In this document: positions 35,686-44,532 of the stretch, piece by piece
Layout: each line of letters starts with the position of its first letter
Numbering within the stretch: position 1 is the first letter of the stretch
Assembly (NCBI RefSeq): GCF_943181415.1
Contig: NZ_CALPBZ010000005.1
Location: forward strand, 124,001-188,000
DNA length: 64,000 nucleotides
Reading direction: 5' to 3'
DNA from: Microbacterium sp. Marseille-Q6648
GTDB lineage: Bacteria > Actinomycetota > Actinomycetes > Actinomycetales > Microbacteriaceae
Made by a program: the position numbers and the translations under genes
The notes under the pieces: generated by a model
The model's database searches: none
The model's input: only the letters and a program-made list of their open reading frames with translations
What the model was told of the DNA's origin: nothing

Positions 35686-36567
35686 TCAGGAAGAAGCACT
35701 GGGTGAGGACGTGCTGGGGTTCGCCGCCCACGAGGCCAGCAGGCGCAGGCGCTCGGCAGATGGCGAACCGGGCTCGGCGCTGTAGATCAGCAGCACCTGG
35801 CCGGGGTCGGCGGTGATCGCCAGCTCCTCGTAGACCAGCGTGAGGTCGCCGACGACAGGATGGTGAAACCGCTTCGTGCCGGTGCCGTGGGTCCGGACGT
35901 TGTGCGCCGCCCAGAGGGCGCGGAAGGTCTCGCTGCGCGTGGAGAGCTCACCGACGAGGTCCTGAATTCCCTTGTCATGCGGGTCTCGGCCGGCCTCCGC
36001 GCGGATGACGGCGACGCACATGTCCGCGAAGAGATCCCAGTCCGGGTAGAAGTCCCGTGCGGCGGGATCGAGGAACTGGAAGCGCGCGAAGTTCGGTGTC
36101 CGTCCGCCGTCCCCGATGAGCGGCGAGTAGAAGGCCCTGCCGAGGTCGTTGAAGGCGACGAGGTTCTGCCGTTGATCGCGGACCACCGCGACGGCGTCGG
36201 TGACTGCGGCGAGCGCCCACTCAAGACTGGCCCGCGGCGGCCCGGCCTTGGTCGTTCGACGGCGGTGACGCCCGGAAGAGGGGATGCCGTCGGCATTGCG
36301 GGCGAGATCCAAGAGGTGCGCATGCTCGGCATCGTTGAGCTGGAGGGCCCGCGACACGGCGTCGAGCACGGCTCCCGATGCCCCGGCGATGCTTCCGCGC
36401 TCCAGCTTGGCGTAGTACTCGACGCTGACGCCGGCCAGAGCCGCTACCTCACTGCGGCGCAACCCCGCCACGCGTCGGTTCGACCCGGCAGTGATGCCCG
36501 CGGCATCCGGAGACACCCGGGCGCGGCGGGACATCAGGAACTCGCGGACCTCGTCTCGATTGTCCAT
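35686..36567 (-). CDS. XRE-type helix-turn-helix regulator with MmyB-like ligand-binding domain
   Basis: 293 residues. Residues about 25-85 form the helix-turn-helix with GLRRSEVAALAGVSVEYYAK then LERGSIAGASGAVLDAV. The remaining part, including NLVAFNDLGRAFYSPLI, PNFARFQFLDPAARDFYPDW and FHHPVVGDLTLVYEELAITA, is the PAS-like MmyB ligand-binding domain, which in related proteins binds fatty acids or small hydrophobics. It is divergent from a Bcr/CflA efflux pump with a 102-base gap and so probably represses that pump. Confidence 0.9.
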   Translation of the reverse strand: MDNRDEVREFLMSRRARVSPDAAGITAGSNRRVAGLRRSEVAALAGVSVEYYAKLERGSIAGASGAVLDAVSRALQLNDAEHAHLLDLARNADGIPSSGRHRRRTTKAGPPRASLEWALAAVTDAVAVVRDQRQNLVAFNDLGRAFYSPLIGDGGRTPNFARFQFLDPAARDFYPDWDLFADMCVAVIRAEAGRDPHDKGIQDLVGELSTRSETFRALWAAHNVRTHGTGTKRFHHPVVGDLTLVYEELAITADPGQVLLIYSAEPGSPSAERLRLLASWAANPSTSSPSASS

Positions 36568-36669
36568 GCGCTCAGGCTAGGCCGACCCTGCACCGAGATG
36601 GGATGCCCTGCCGGTACACCTCTCGCCAGTGACTCCCTCTCCGCGCGCGTGGCGCTGAGACTGAGGAGC

Positions 36670-37923
36670 ATGCCAGAGATCCCACCCCCGCCCACGACGG
36701 CTGTGCGCCGAAGGTTGCCCGCGCTGCTCCTGCTGCTGACGGTGTTCGGCCCGATCTCCATGGACCTGTATCTTCCTGCGCTGCCGGCCCTCACCATCGA
36801 GCTCGCGGCAACGACGTCGGTCGCCCAGCTGACGGTCACCGCGTGCCTGATCGGGCTGGCCGCGGGTCAGCTCATCGCCGGCCCCGTGTCCGACAGATTC
36901 GGCCGTCGCGGCATCCTGCTCGTGGGGATCGTGGCGTACATCGTCACCTCGGCACTGTGCGCCCTGAGTCCCTCGATCGAACTGCTCATTCTGGCGCGGC
37001 TGGTCCAGGGCCTTGCCGGCGGAGTCGGCATCGTCATCGCGACCGCCGCCGGGCGGGACGTGTTCTCCGGCCGCGCCCTGACCCGCTTCTACGGCAGCCT
37101 CACCGTGATCGGAGGTTTCGCCGCCATCGTCGGCCCGCTTCTGGGCGGACTGCTGAACACCTTCACGGATTGGCGCGGCCTCTTCGTGTTCCTCGCCGTC
37201 ATCGGCGTCGCGATCCTCGTCGCGGCCCTCATCGGCTTCGGCGAGACGCTGCCTTCCGGCCGGCGCACGTCGGGCGGGCTCGCGCGCACTCTCCGGGACT
37301 ACCGGACCCTTCTCGCCGACCGGGTCTTCCTCGGCGCGGTGCTCAACCAGGGGTTCCTGTACGCGGCGCTGTTCGCCTACCTTGCCGGATCCACCTACGT
37401 GCTGCAGGACATCTACGGACTCTCCCCGCAGTGGTACGCCGCCGCCTTCGGGCTGAATTCGGCCGGCCACATGCTGTTCGGCTACCTCGCCGGGCGCACC
37501 GCCGAGCGCTGGAGCATCGCGGGGACCCTCGCCGTCGGAGTCGCCGTCACCGGGCTCGGCGCCCTCGGTCTGCTCGTCGCCGGCCTCTCGCCGATGCCAC
37601 TCTGGGTCGTGATCGCGTCGCTGTTCGCCCTGTCCAGCGGCGTCGCGATGACCGCGCCCCCGGCCACGACGCTCGCGATGACGGACTATCCGCAGATGGC
37701 CGGCACCGCGTCCTCCCTGCTGGGCATGGTGCGGTTCGGCTTCGGTGGAATCGCCGCACCGTTCGTCGGCGTCGCCGGCGCGCTCAGCATCCTCCCCCTG
37801 GGCCTGACCACCACCGTCGCCGTACTGCTCGCCGCGGCATCCTGCCTGCTGCTCATCGGCCGCAAGGGCACGGATGCCGCAACCGCCGCCGCTGCCATCT
37901 CCACCCCCGCGCATACCCACTGA
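36670..37923 (+). CDS. Bcr/CflA family multidrug efflux MFS transporter
   Basis: 417 residues with twelve predicted helices. VFGPISMDLYLPALPAL at the first helix, LIAGPVSDRFGRRGILLVGI (motif A) and RLVQGLAGGVGIVIATAAGRDVF are characteristic of the Bcr/CflA drug/H+ antiporter subfamily. The ATG at 36670 is directly preceded by GAGGAG, too close for normal spacing, so a short-leader transcript is possible; the next in-frame start would delete the first helix. It likely exports a hydrophobic toxicant under control of the divergent XRE/MmyB regulator. Confidence 0.9.
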   Translation: MPEIPPPPTTAVRRRLPALLLLLTVFGPISMDLYLPALPALTIELAATTSVAQLTVTACLIGLAAGQLIAGPVSDRFGRRGILLVGIVAYIVTSALCALSPSIELLILARLVQGLAGGVGIVIATAAGRDVFSGRALTRFYGSLTVIGGFAAIVGPLLGGLLNTFTDWRGLFVFLAVIGVAILVAALIGFGETLPSGRRTSGGLARTLRDYRTLLADRVFLGAVLNQGFLYAALFAYLAGSTYVLQDIYGLSPQWYAAAFGLNSAGHMLFGYLAGRTAERWSIAGTLAVGVAVTGLGALGLLVAGLSPMPLWVVIASLFALSSGVAMTAPPATTLAMTDYPQMAGTASSLLGMVRFGFGGIAAPFVGVAGALSILPLGLTTTVAVLLAAASCLLLIGRKGTDAATAAAAISTPAHTH

Positions 37924-37987
37924 GCCCAGGGCCACACCAAGAGTCATAGGGTGAGAACCGAATCGCCGCTGATCTGGAGGAGCTGCT

Positions 37988-38923
37988 GTGAAACGGATCA
38001 CCCTGCCGCACACCGACATCGACGCGCCGAACGTCGTCCTGGGCCTGATGCGGATCGCGGAGAAGTCCGACGACGAGATCCGGCAGCTCGTGAGCGCGGC
38101 CCGTGACGTCGGCATCGACTTCTTCGACCACGCCGACGTATACGGCGGCGCGCTCCACGAGTGCGAGCGTCGTTTCAGCAAGGCGCTCTCCCTGACCGCG
38201 AGCGAGCGGGCGGCCATCACCATCCAGACGAAGGTGGGGATCGTGCCCGACGGTCCGTACTTCGACTTCTCCGCCGAGCACATCCTCGAATCGGTCGACG
38301 GGTCGCTCGCCGCTCTCGACACCGACTACATCGACATACTTCTGCTTCATCGTCCGGATGCGCTCGCCGAACCGGAGGAGATCGCCCGCGCGTTCGACAC
38401 CCTCCACGCCGCCGGCAAGGTGCGCGCCTTCGGAGTCTCGAACCACACCCCGCGACAGATCGATCTGCTCAAGAAGTACGTTCACCAGCCTCTCGTCGCC
38501 AACCAGCTTCAGCTCTCGATCACGCACGCGCCGATCATCGCGCAGGGCGTGGCAGGCAACATGGCCGACGTGACGCAGTCGATCACCCTCGATGGCGGCG
38601 GGATCGTCGACTACTGCCGCGTGAACGACATCACCATCCAGGCCTGGTCGCCGTTCCAGGCCGGATTCTTCACCGGAACCTTCCTCGGCTCGCCCCAGTA
38701 CCCGGCGTTGAACGCCGTGCTCGACCGCCTCGCCAAGGAGTACGGGGTCAGTCCGATCGCCATCGCGACGGCATGGATCACTCGGCACCCCGCGAACATG
38801 CAGGTGGTTCTCGGCACCACGAACCCCGACCGTGTCCGCGCCGCCGCCGAAGGCTCCGAGATCCCGCTGACCCGATCGGAGTGGTACGAGCTCTTCCGCG
38901 CCGCCGGGTACAGCGTGCCGTGA
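37988..38923 (+). CDS. aldo/keto reductase (YdhF-like)
   Basis: 311 residues from the GTG at 37988, preceded by GGAGGAG. AKR barrel with the catalytic tetrad D-Y-K-H in FFDHADVYGG, IQTKVG and LLHRPD, then the SNHTPRQIDLLKKY segment and the C-terminal cofactor region VVLGTTNPDRVRAAAEG. The order and length resemble E. coli YdhF-type oxidoreductases that use NADPH on small carbonyls. It is an isolated gene and no pathway is indicated by its neighbours. Confidence 0.9.
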   Translation: MKRITLPHTDIDAPNVVLGLMRIAEKSDDEIRQLVSAARDVGIDFFDHADVYGGALHECERRFSKALSLTASERAAITIQTKVGIVPDGPYFDFSAEHILESVDGSLAALDTDYIDILLLHRPDALAEPEEIARAFDTLHAAGKVRAFGVSNHTPRQIDLLKKYVHQPLVANQLQLSITHAPIIAQGVAGNMADVTQSITLDGGGIVDYCRVNDITIQAWSPFQAGFFTGTFLGSPQYPALNAVLDRLAKEYGVSPIAIATAWITRHPANMQVVLGTTNPDRVRAAAEGSEIPLTRSEWYELFRAAGYSVP

Positions 38924-39054
38924 ATCCGCGGCGGCAGCTGTGACTGCCTACTGCCGGAGACCCTGACGCCGGAGAAGAAGGCCCACTGAGCAGTTCGTCT
39001 TCGGCCTCGACCTCATCCTCGCTGGCCTCGAGCGGCACCGCGGGGGCGTCACAA

Positions 39055-39855
39055 CTAGCCGGCGAGCAGCCTGCCCATCTGCTTCGCGATGAGGGTGGCG
39101 GCGTGGCGCGGGCTTAGCCGCGCCAGTCGATCCATCGCTGCGGCATCGCCGCCGATCGTCGCGCGGAACTTGCCTTTCTTGACGGCGGTGAGAATCACCC
39201 GCGCGGCATCGCTCGGAGAAGTCGTCTTGTACGTCGGCGCCTCCCCCGAGGTAGGACTCAACTCCACTCCGGAGTTCGCGGCGATGCCGGTGCCGACCGC
39301 GCCGGGAAAGACCACAGTCACGGCGACGTTGGTGTCGAGAAGCTCAGCGTAGAGCGCCTCAGTGAGAATCTTCACGGCCGCTTTGGACGCGCCGTAGACC
39401 GCCTGGCCGGGAACAGGGGCGTAGGCGCCCATGGACGCGATGTTGACGAGCGCTGCGGAGGGGCGAGCCAACAGGTGAGGCAGGAAGGCCTTGCACATGT
39501 TCATCGTCCCCCAGAAGTTCACGTTCATGACTTTCTCGATCTCGGAGAAGGGCAGGTCGTTCACCTTGACGAACTGCTGGATCACCCCCGCGACGTTGAT
39601 GACCGCGTCCACTTGTCCGTGCGCAGCGCCGACTGCGGCGGGTAGAGCCTCGACGGCGTGTCGGTCGGTGATGTCGGCGACGTGCGACGAGAAGCGGGCG
39701 TCTGCCGCGGCGAAGCCGGCGGTCTGCTCAAGACCGCTCGCACTGAGGTCCACGCCTGCGACCGAGGCCCCCTCGGCGAGCAGCTGCAACGTCACCTGCC
39801 GGCCGATGCCGTCGCCTGCTCCGGTGACGACGAAGACCTTCTCTGCGATGTCCAT
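39055..39855 (-). CDS. SDR family NAD(P)-dependent oxidoreductase
   Basis: 266 residues. TGAGDGIG at residues 11-18, acidic VAGVDLSAS (NAD preference), NVAG, catalytic NIASMGAYAP serine and YGASKAA tyrosine-lysine are present. The C-terminus (KKGKFRATIGGDAAAMDRLARLSP, split here by its helix) is longer than in classical metabolic SDRs and resembles the lipid- or retinol-type branch. It is the last gene of the GH2-Gfo/Idh/MocA-SDR series, 29 bases after the oxidoreductase. Substrate unknown; a sugar or aglycone alcohol is possible from context. Confidence 0.85.
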   Translation of the reverse strand: MDIAEKVFVVTGAGDGIGRQVTLQLLAEGASVAGVDLSASGLEQTAGFAAADARFSSHVADITDRHAVEALPAAVGAAHGQVDAVINVAGVIQQFVKVNDLPFSEIEKVMNVNFWGTMNMCKAFLPHLLARPSAALVNIASMGAYAPVPGQAVYGASKAAVKILTEALYAELLDTNVAVTVVFPGAVGTGIAANSGVELSPTSGEAPTYKTTSPSDAARVILTAVKKGKFRATIGGDAAAMDRLARLSPRHAATLIAKQMGRLLAG

Positions 39856-39884
39856 CTATAGGCGTCCTTTGCTGTTGATCGTGG

Positions 39885-40874
39885 TCAGTCGAGCGGGTTG
39901 TCTTCGGCGATGTCGGCGGTCATCCCGGCCATCACCGCGTCCAGGGTCTCCGCAATGGCGATCGTGTCGCAGTGCGTGTGCCACGGATGCTCGAGAAGAC
40001 CGTCATCGAGGGCCGAGCGCACTCCGGCGACCATCGGGCGGTAGCCGTTCCCCTCCCGCGGATAGTGGATCACCTCGGGCTCGCCGAAGATCCGCTCCGC
40101 GGACCCCGCGTGCACCCTCGCGGAGGAGCCCGCCCAGAACATCGGATCGAACGTCACCCAGCCCCGTTCGCCGCTGACCGTGGCTGACAAGTCGAGGAAC
40201 TGCACACCCGACCAAGCGAGTTGAGCGATGCCGCGCTCATAGTCGAAGGTGGAGTGACCACTGATGTCCACGCCGTCCATGAATGCTCCGACGGCGTGAA
40301 TCCTGACCGGCGTCCCGAGATACCCGTGCGCCAGGGTCACGGGATAGATGCCCCGGTCTCGCAGGATGCTGCCGCCCTGAGCCGGCGTGAGCACCCGACC
40401 GCGGGCCCGAAACGGTGTGCCGAAGCTTGCGCGTACACCGCTGATCTCGCCGAGGAGGCCGTCGGCGATGCGCGCGCGCACTTCGACGTGGACAGGGTTG
40501 AATCTCGTCCACATCGCCTCCATCGCGAACCGCCCGGAGGCGTGAGCTGCGTTGAGGACCCGCCGGGTGTCGGCGGCGTTCGTCGCGAGCGGCTTCTCGA
40601 CGAGCACGTGCTTGCCGGCAGTGAGTGCTTCGATCGCGATCTCGGCGTGTGTGTGGGCGGGGGTGGCGATGTAGACGATGTCGACGTCGTCGCGCGTCAG
40701 CACATCCGACATCGAGTCGGTGGCGAAGCCGATGCCGTAGGTGTGAGCAAATCGCTGTGCGCGCTCGCGCGTCCTCCCCCACACGGCCACGAGCGAGCCG
40801 GGTGATTCGGCCGCGATGTCGGCGGCGACTCGCTCCGAGATATCTCCCGTGCCGATGCAGGCCCACCTGTGCAT
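39885..40874 (-). CDS. Gfo/Idh/MocA family oxidoreductase
   Basis: 329 residues. The N-terminal Rossmann half contains ACIGTGDISERVAADIA, VYIATPAHTHAEIAIEALTA and the signature GKHVLVEKPLA with the catalytic lysine of E-K-P. The C-terminal alpha/beta half contains GGSILRDRGIYPVTLAHGYL, the place of the GG-x-x-x-D-x-G-x-Y motif. It starts four bases after the GH2 stop, so the two are cotranscribed. The family oxidises or reduces sugars, inositols and their derivatives with NAD(P). Here it probably acts on the sugar released or pre-oxidised for the GH2 enzyme (inference). Confidence 0.88.
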   Translation of the reverse strand: MHRWACIGTGDISERVAADIAAESPGSLVAVWGRTRERAQRFAHTYGIGFATDSMSDVLTRDDVDIVYIATPAHTHAEIAIEALTAGKHVLVEKPLATNAADTRRVLNAAHASGRFAMEAMWTRFNPVHVEVRARIADGLLGEISGVRASFGTPFRARGRVLTPAQGGSILRDRGIYPVTLAHGYLGTPVRIHAVGAFMDGVDISGHSTFDYERGIAQLAWSGVQFLDLSATVSGERGWVTFDPMFWAGSSARVHAGSAERIFGEPEVIHYPREGNGYRPMVAGVRSALDDGLLEHPWHTHCDTIAIAETLDAVMAGMTADIAEDNPLD

Positions 40875-40878
40875 CGCC

Positions 40879-43116
40879 CTACTTCGCGATCAGGTTCAGT
40901 TGCGCGTTGAGGGCGGCGACCTGCTCTGTCGGCACACCTCCGGCCTGGAGGATGAGCTTCTGAACAGTCATGCGGTCCACGATGGCTTGCATGGCGGACG
41001 GGATCTCCACTCCTCGACCGACTTCCCCGCGGCTGGTCGCCACTGCGTCCATCACGGACTCGATGAGTCGCGCACCGTCCGGAGATTGCTTGATCTCTCC
41101 GAGAGTGTCTCGGATCGAGAAGTAGCCGTCGGGGTTCGGCAGGTCTGCGTCGTCGAACCAGTTCGCGATCGTGGTGGTCGGCATGACGTGCGCGTCGGGT
41201 GCATCGTCCACCTTGCGCAGCGTGATGGTGTCGGAATGGATGCCGGCGCGGGCGGTGATCTCGTGATCCCCCGTCAGCGGCACCCGGAATCTGAACACTC
41301 TCCGGCTCGAGACGGTGTCGAGCTCGACGCCGTCGATCAGGAGCGTCACGGTGCTTTGGTTGGAGTACACGATCACCTCGGTGAGGTCCTCCGCACGCTC
41401 GGTTCTCCGTCGTCCCGCGATGTGCACGAATGGATCGCGGGACCATGCCGCCTTGTAGACGTAGAACGCGTCCTTCTTGAGGGCCCGGTCGAAGGTGACC
41501 AATCCCTTCTGGTTCCGCCCCGCGACGCCGCCCTCGTCGCGCCCCGCCGAGCCGAAGTCGGCGAGATTCCACACGTGTGTGGCCCACAGCCACGGCCTCT
41601 GCTCGATCATGTCGAGCATGTGCTCGTGGTAGAGCGCCTGGTAGCTCTCGGTGTAGTCCCCCTTGGCGGGCTCGGCTGACTGGTAACGGGGGTTGGCGTC
41701 CGCTCCGTACTCCGAGAGACCGATCGCGATGTCCGGATACGTCGCGTGGAAGTTGTCCAGCCAGGCGTCGTTGTCGGAGACCTCACCGACGTACCAGCCG
41801 AAGTAGAGGTTGTACGACATGACGTCGGGAAGGCCGACGAGGGGGTGGCCGATCTCGAGCAGGAACAGGTTCGCCATGGCGGTCAGCCGGGTCGGGTCGA
41901 GGCTGTGCGCAAGATCGTTCAGTTCACGGTGGGCGGCGACGACGTCTTCGCCGGCGCCGGCGAGCGTGATCTCGTTCGACAGGCCCCAGCAGATGATGCT
42001 GGCGTGATGACGGTTCTGGACGATCAGCTCCGTGAGCTGGTCACGGGCGTTCTCGACACCTGCGGGGAGGAACACGGTGATCTGCGGGATCTCCGCCCAC
42101 ACGACGAGCCCGGCCTCGTCGCAGAGATCGTAGAACCGCTGGTCGTGCTGGTAGTGGGCAAGGCGAACCGTCGTCGCGCCGAGTTCCAGGATCAGTGCGA
42201 GGTCTTCCTGCTTCATCGCCTCGCTCACGGCGCTTCCGACGCCTTCGCGATCCTGGTGGCGCGAAACGCCGCGGAGAGGGTAGTCCTCACCGTTGAGTTG
42301 GAAGCCGCGCTGCGGATCAACGGCGAACTCGCGGCATCCGAATCGAATCTCGACGAGGTCGGCGACGTCATCAGCAGCCAGCAGCTCCGCACGCGCGGAA
42401 TAGAGATGAGGATCACGCAGGCCGTGCCACCGCCGCACTTTCTCGATGGGGATGAGAGCGCGCGCGGCGCCGTCGATCACGGGCACGACGATCGAACCCT
42501 CGCCGTCGATCGTGAAGCGCACCGCCGAGGCTGCGCCGACGACAGCAGCCTCCAACGCGACCTCGGCGCGAAGACCGTCGAGCGCCGGCGTCACCGCCAC
42601 GCCTGGTCCGCCGTGCCCGTCCAGCGCGAAGTGCGCGTCCCCTACGCCGACCAGCCGCACGTCACGGTAGATGCCGCCGTAGAAGGTGAAGTCGGCCTGC
42701 TGCGGGTAGACGCGATCGTTCGGGGTGTTGTCGACCAGGACGAGCAGCGTCCCTTCTCCTTCGACGAGATGATCGGTCACGTTGACACGGAAGGTCGAGT
42801 ATCCGCCGTCGTGAGTGGCGAGCCGTCGGCCGTTGACGAAGACCTCTGCGCTGGAGTTGACTCCGTCGAACTCCACCCATGTCTGCTCGGTCTCCGACTG
42901 CGCGACGATGCGCCGTGCGTAGGTGCAGCGACCGCGATGATAGTCACCGCCCGCCTGCCCGTCCTTCGCGTTCCACGTGTGGGGAAGGGTGATGGACGTC
43001 CCTGCCTCGATGACCGCTTCCCAGTCGGATTCCACCGGCAGCGGGACGGGCGCGAAAGCCCAGCCATCCAGGATCGGGGTCTGTCGGCGGGGCGAGAGCG
43101 TCGGTGTCCGCGTCAT
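40879..43116 (-). CDS. glycoside hydrolase family 2 protein (beta-galactosidase/glucuronidase type)
   Basis: 745 residues from the ATG at 43116, which has AAGGAG seven bases upstream. Domain order: jelly-roll sugar-binding (to about 180), Ig-like, TIM barrel from FQLNGEDYPLRGVSRHQDRE, then a DUF4982-like Ig domain (AAWSRDPFVHIAGRRRTERA region) and a unique helical C-terminus of about 100 residues. Acid/base lies in CWGLSNEITLAG and the nucleophile in IGLSEYGAD. NQKGL occurs where glucuronidases have N-x-K, so acid sugar specificity is possible but not certain. No signal peptide. First gene of a GH2-oxidoreductase-SDR operon, divergent from an AraC regulator. Confidence 0.88.
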   Translation of the reverse strand: MTRTPTLSPRRQTPILDGWAFAPVPLPVESDWEAVIEAGTSITLPHTWNAKDGQAGGDYHRGRCTYARRIVAQSETEQTWVEFDGVNSSAEVFVNGRRLATHDGGYSTFRVNVTDHLVEGEGTLLVLVDNTPNDRVYPQQADFTFYGGIYRDVRLVGVGDAHFALDGHGGPGVAVTPALDGLRAEVALEAAVVGAASAVRFTIDGEGSIVVPVIDGAARALIPIEKVRRWHGLRDPHLYSARAELLAADDVADLVEIRFGCREFAVDPQRGFQLNGEDYPLRGVSRHQDREGVGSAVSEAMKQEDLALILELGATTVRLAHYQHDQRFYDLCDEAGLVVWAEIPQITVFLPAGVENARDQLTELIVQNRHHASIICWGLSNEITLAGAGEDVVAAHRELNDLAHSLDPTRLTAMANLFLLEIGHPLVGLPDVMSYNLYFGWYVGEVSDNDAWLDNFHATYPDIAIGLSEYGADANPRYQSAEPAKGDYTESYQALYHEHMLDMIEQRPWLWATHVWNLADFGSAGRDEGGVAGRNQKGLVTFDRALKKDAFYVYKAAWSRDPFVHIAGRRRTERAEDLTEVIVYSNQSTVTLLIDGVELDTVSSRRVFRFRVPLTGDHEITARAGIHSDTITLRKVDDAPDAHVMPTTTIANWFDDADLPNPDGYFSIRDTLGEIKQSPDGARLIESVMDAVATSRGEVGRGVEIPSAMQAIVDRMTVQKLILQAGGVPTEQVAALNAQLNLIAK

Positions 43117-43186
43117 CTGTGTCTCCTTCGGCGCAGGGGCCGGTGTCGTTCCGGCCTCATTCACGGTAGGAGTCGAGACCCATCCG

Positions 43187-43222
43187 AGGATAGAATTCGT
43201 CACGCATGATCAGAACGGATCA
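43187..43222 (-). promoter_or_regulatory. GH2 operon promoter with GATCA direct repeats
   Basis: On the minus strand TTCTGA (43210-43215) and TATCCT (43187-43192) are spaced by 17 bases. GATCA occurs at 43208-43212 and again at 43218-43222, one helical turn apart and overlapping the -35, an arrangement suited to an AraC-type activator or its DNA arm. Weak evidence. Confidence 0.3.
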
Positions 43223-43264
43223 AGCGATGATCCGCAGGTCGTCTCCCATCAGGAGGGTCACCGC

Positions 43265-44476
43265 ATGGAGCTCTCCGCCGCGAGCCTTGAGCCTGCAGTG
43301 TCCGCGGTGATAGACGCCGTCTCCGGGATCCTCAGCTGCCCCGTGGTCGTCGTCACCGATATCGAGCACGCCGTCACGGGCTTCGAGGGCGCGCACTGCC
43401 TGGACCCCCGCGTTCAGCCGGCGTTCGCCGCTCCGGCGCTGCGTGAGTTCGTGCGCACGATGCAACCCGGAATCGTGCACGAGATCGTCGAGCCGTTGGG
43501 GATGTCCGTCGCCCTGGCCCGCTGGGATGACCAGCTGCTGTTGATCGGGCCGTACACGCACGAACCGATGTTCCCCGGTGTCGCCGAGGAAGTGGTGAGC
43601 CGGCTCGGGATACCGACTGCATACCTGGGTGCTTACAAGTTGTATCGAACGCGCTACCCGATCGTCGATGCGGAGTACGTGCACCGCTCCGCCGTCGCGA
43701 TCCTGCGCGCCGCGGGATCCGACGACGACTTGGGCGCCCTGCGCAGGGTCAAGGCGGAGGGAGGGACCATCGCGCCCGGCTACGGCGAGGTGCCGCAGTC
43801 CGCCTCGTTCGACGTCATCGACGAGCGGTATCGCCTGGAGCAGGAGTTCATGGATGCTGTGACCGACGGGTCAGCCGAGCTCGCCCTCGGCGCGCTCCAC
43901 CGGCTCGGTGGGATGCCGCAGACCATCACCTATCTGAACACTCCTTTTCTCGGGTCGACGATTCTGCGGATCATGGCTCGCGTCGCGGCGCAGCGCGGTG
44001 GCCTTCCGCCTGTCACCATCGACGCGATCTCGCAGGAGTACGCGCAGCGTCTGCACCGCATCGGTCACACAGCGGACTCGCGATCACTCGACTTCGTCGC
44101 CCAGATGGTCACGGACTTCTGTCTGCACGTGCGCCGCCATCGGCAACGCGATTACCCGCTCCTGGTGAGGCGGGTGACCGATGAGATAGAACTGCATCTC
44201 AACCGCCGGGTGTCCCCTGCGGACCTCGCCACGCGTCTCGGGGTCTCCACATCCACCCTGGCGCGTCGGTTCAAAGAAGCCACCGGGATGACCGTCGCCG
44301 AGTATGCCGCGAAGCAGCGGGCCGATCGTGCCGCGAAGCTGCTCGCGACGACGTCGCAGAGCGTGAGCGAGATCGCCATGTTCGTGGGCTATGACGACGC
44401 GAACTACTTCGTCAAGGTGTTCCGCGCGGTGTACGGGATGACTCCGACGACGTACCGGAGGGCGCAAGGCCGCTGA
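43265..44476 (+). CDS. AraC family transcriptional regulator with long N-terminal sensor
   Basis: 403 residues; ATG at 43265 eight bases after AGGAGG. The first 160 residues (VSGILSCPVVVVTDIEHAVT, MSVALARWDDQLLLIGPYTH) look like a GAF/PocR-type sensor rather than a cupin. A central helical part links to two C-terminal helix-turn-helix units: SPADLATRLGVSTSTLARRF with KEATGMTVAEYAAKQR, and SVSEIAMFVGYDDANYFVKV with FRAVYGMTPTTYRR. It is divergent from the GH2 operon, which it presumably activates. A strong terminator separates it from the convergent symporter gene. Confidence 0.88.
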   Translation: MELSAASLEPAVSAVIDAVSGILSCPVVVVTDIEHAVTGFEGAHCLDPRVQPAFAAPALREFVRTMQPGIVHEIVEPLGMSVALARWDDQLLLIGPYTHEPMFPGVAEEVVSRLGIPTAYLGAYKLYRTRYPIVDAEYVHRSAVAILRAAGSDDDLGALRRVKAEGGTIAPGYGEVPQSASFDVIDERYRLEQEFMDAVTDGSAELALGALHRLGGMPQTITYLNTPFLGSTILRIMARVAAQRGGLPPVTIDAISQEYAQRLHRIGHTADSRSLDFVAQMVTDFCLHVRRHRQRDYPLLVRRVTDEIELHLNRRVSPADLATRLGVSTSTLARRFKEATGMTVAEYAAKQRADRAAKLLATTSQSVSEIAMFVGYDDANYFVKVFRAVYGMTPTTYRRAQGR

Positions 44477-44483
44477 CGGCTCG

Positions 44484-44513
44484 GACCCCGGGGCTGGCAT
44501 CAGCACCGGGGTC
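44484..44513. terminator. strong hairpin between convergent AraC and GPH symporter genes
   Basis: GACCCCGG (44484-44491) pairs with CCGGGGTC (44506-44513), and GCTG/CAGC continues the stem after one mismatch to a four-base GCAT loop. Located in the 56-base gap between convergent genes, it can end both transcripts. Confidence 0.7.
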
Positions 44514-44532
44514 GACGACGCGCCTCGACGGG

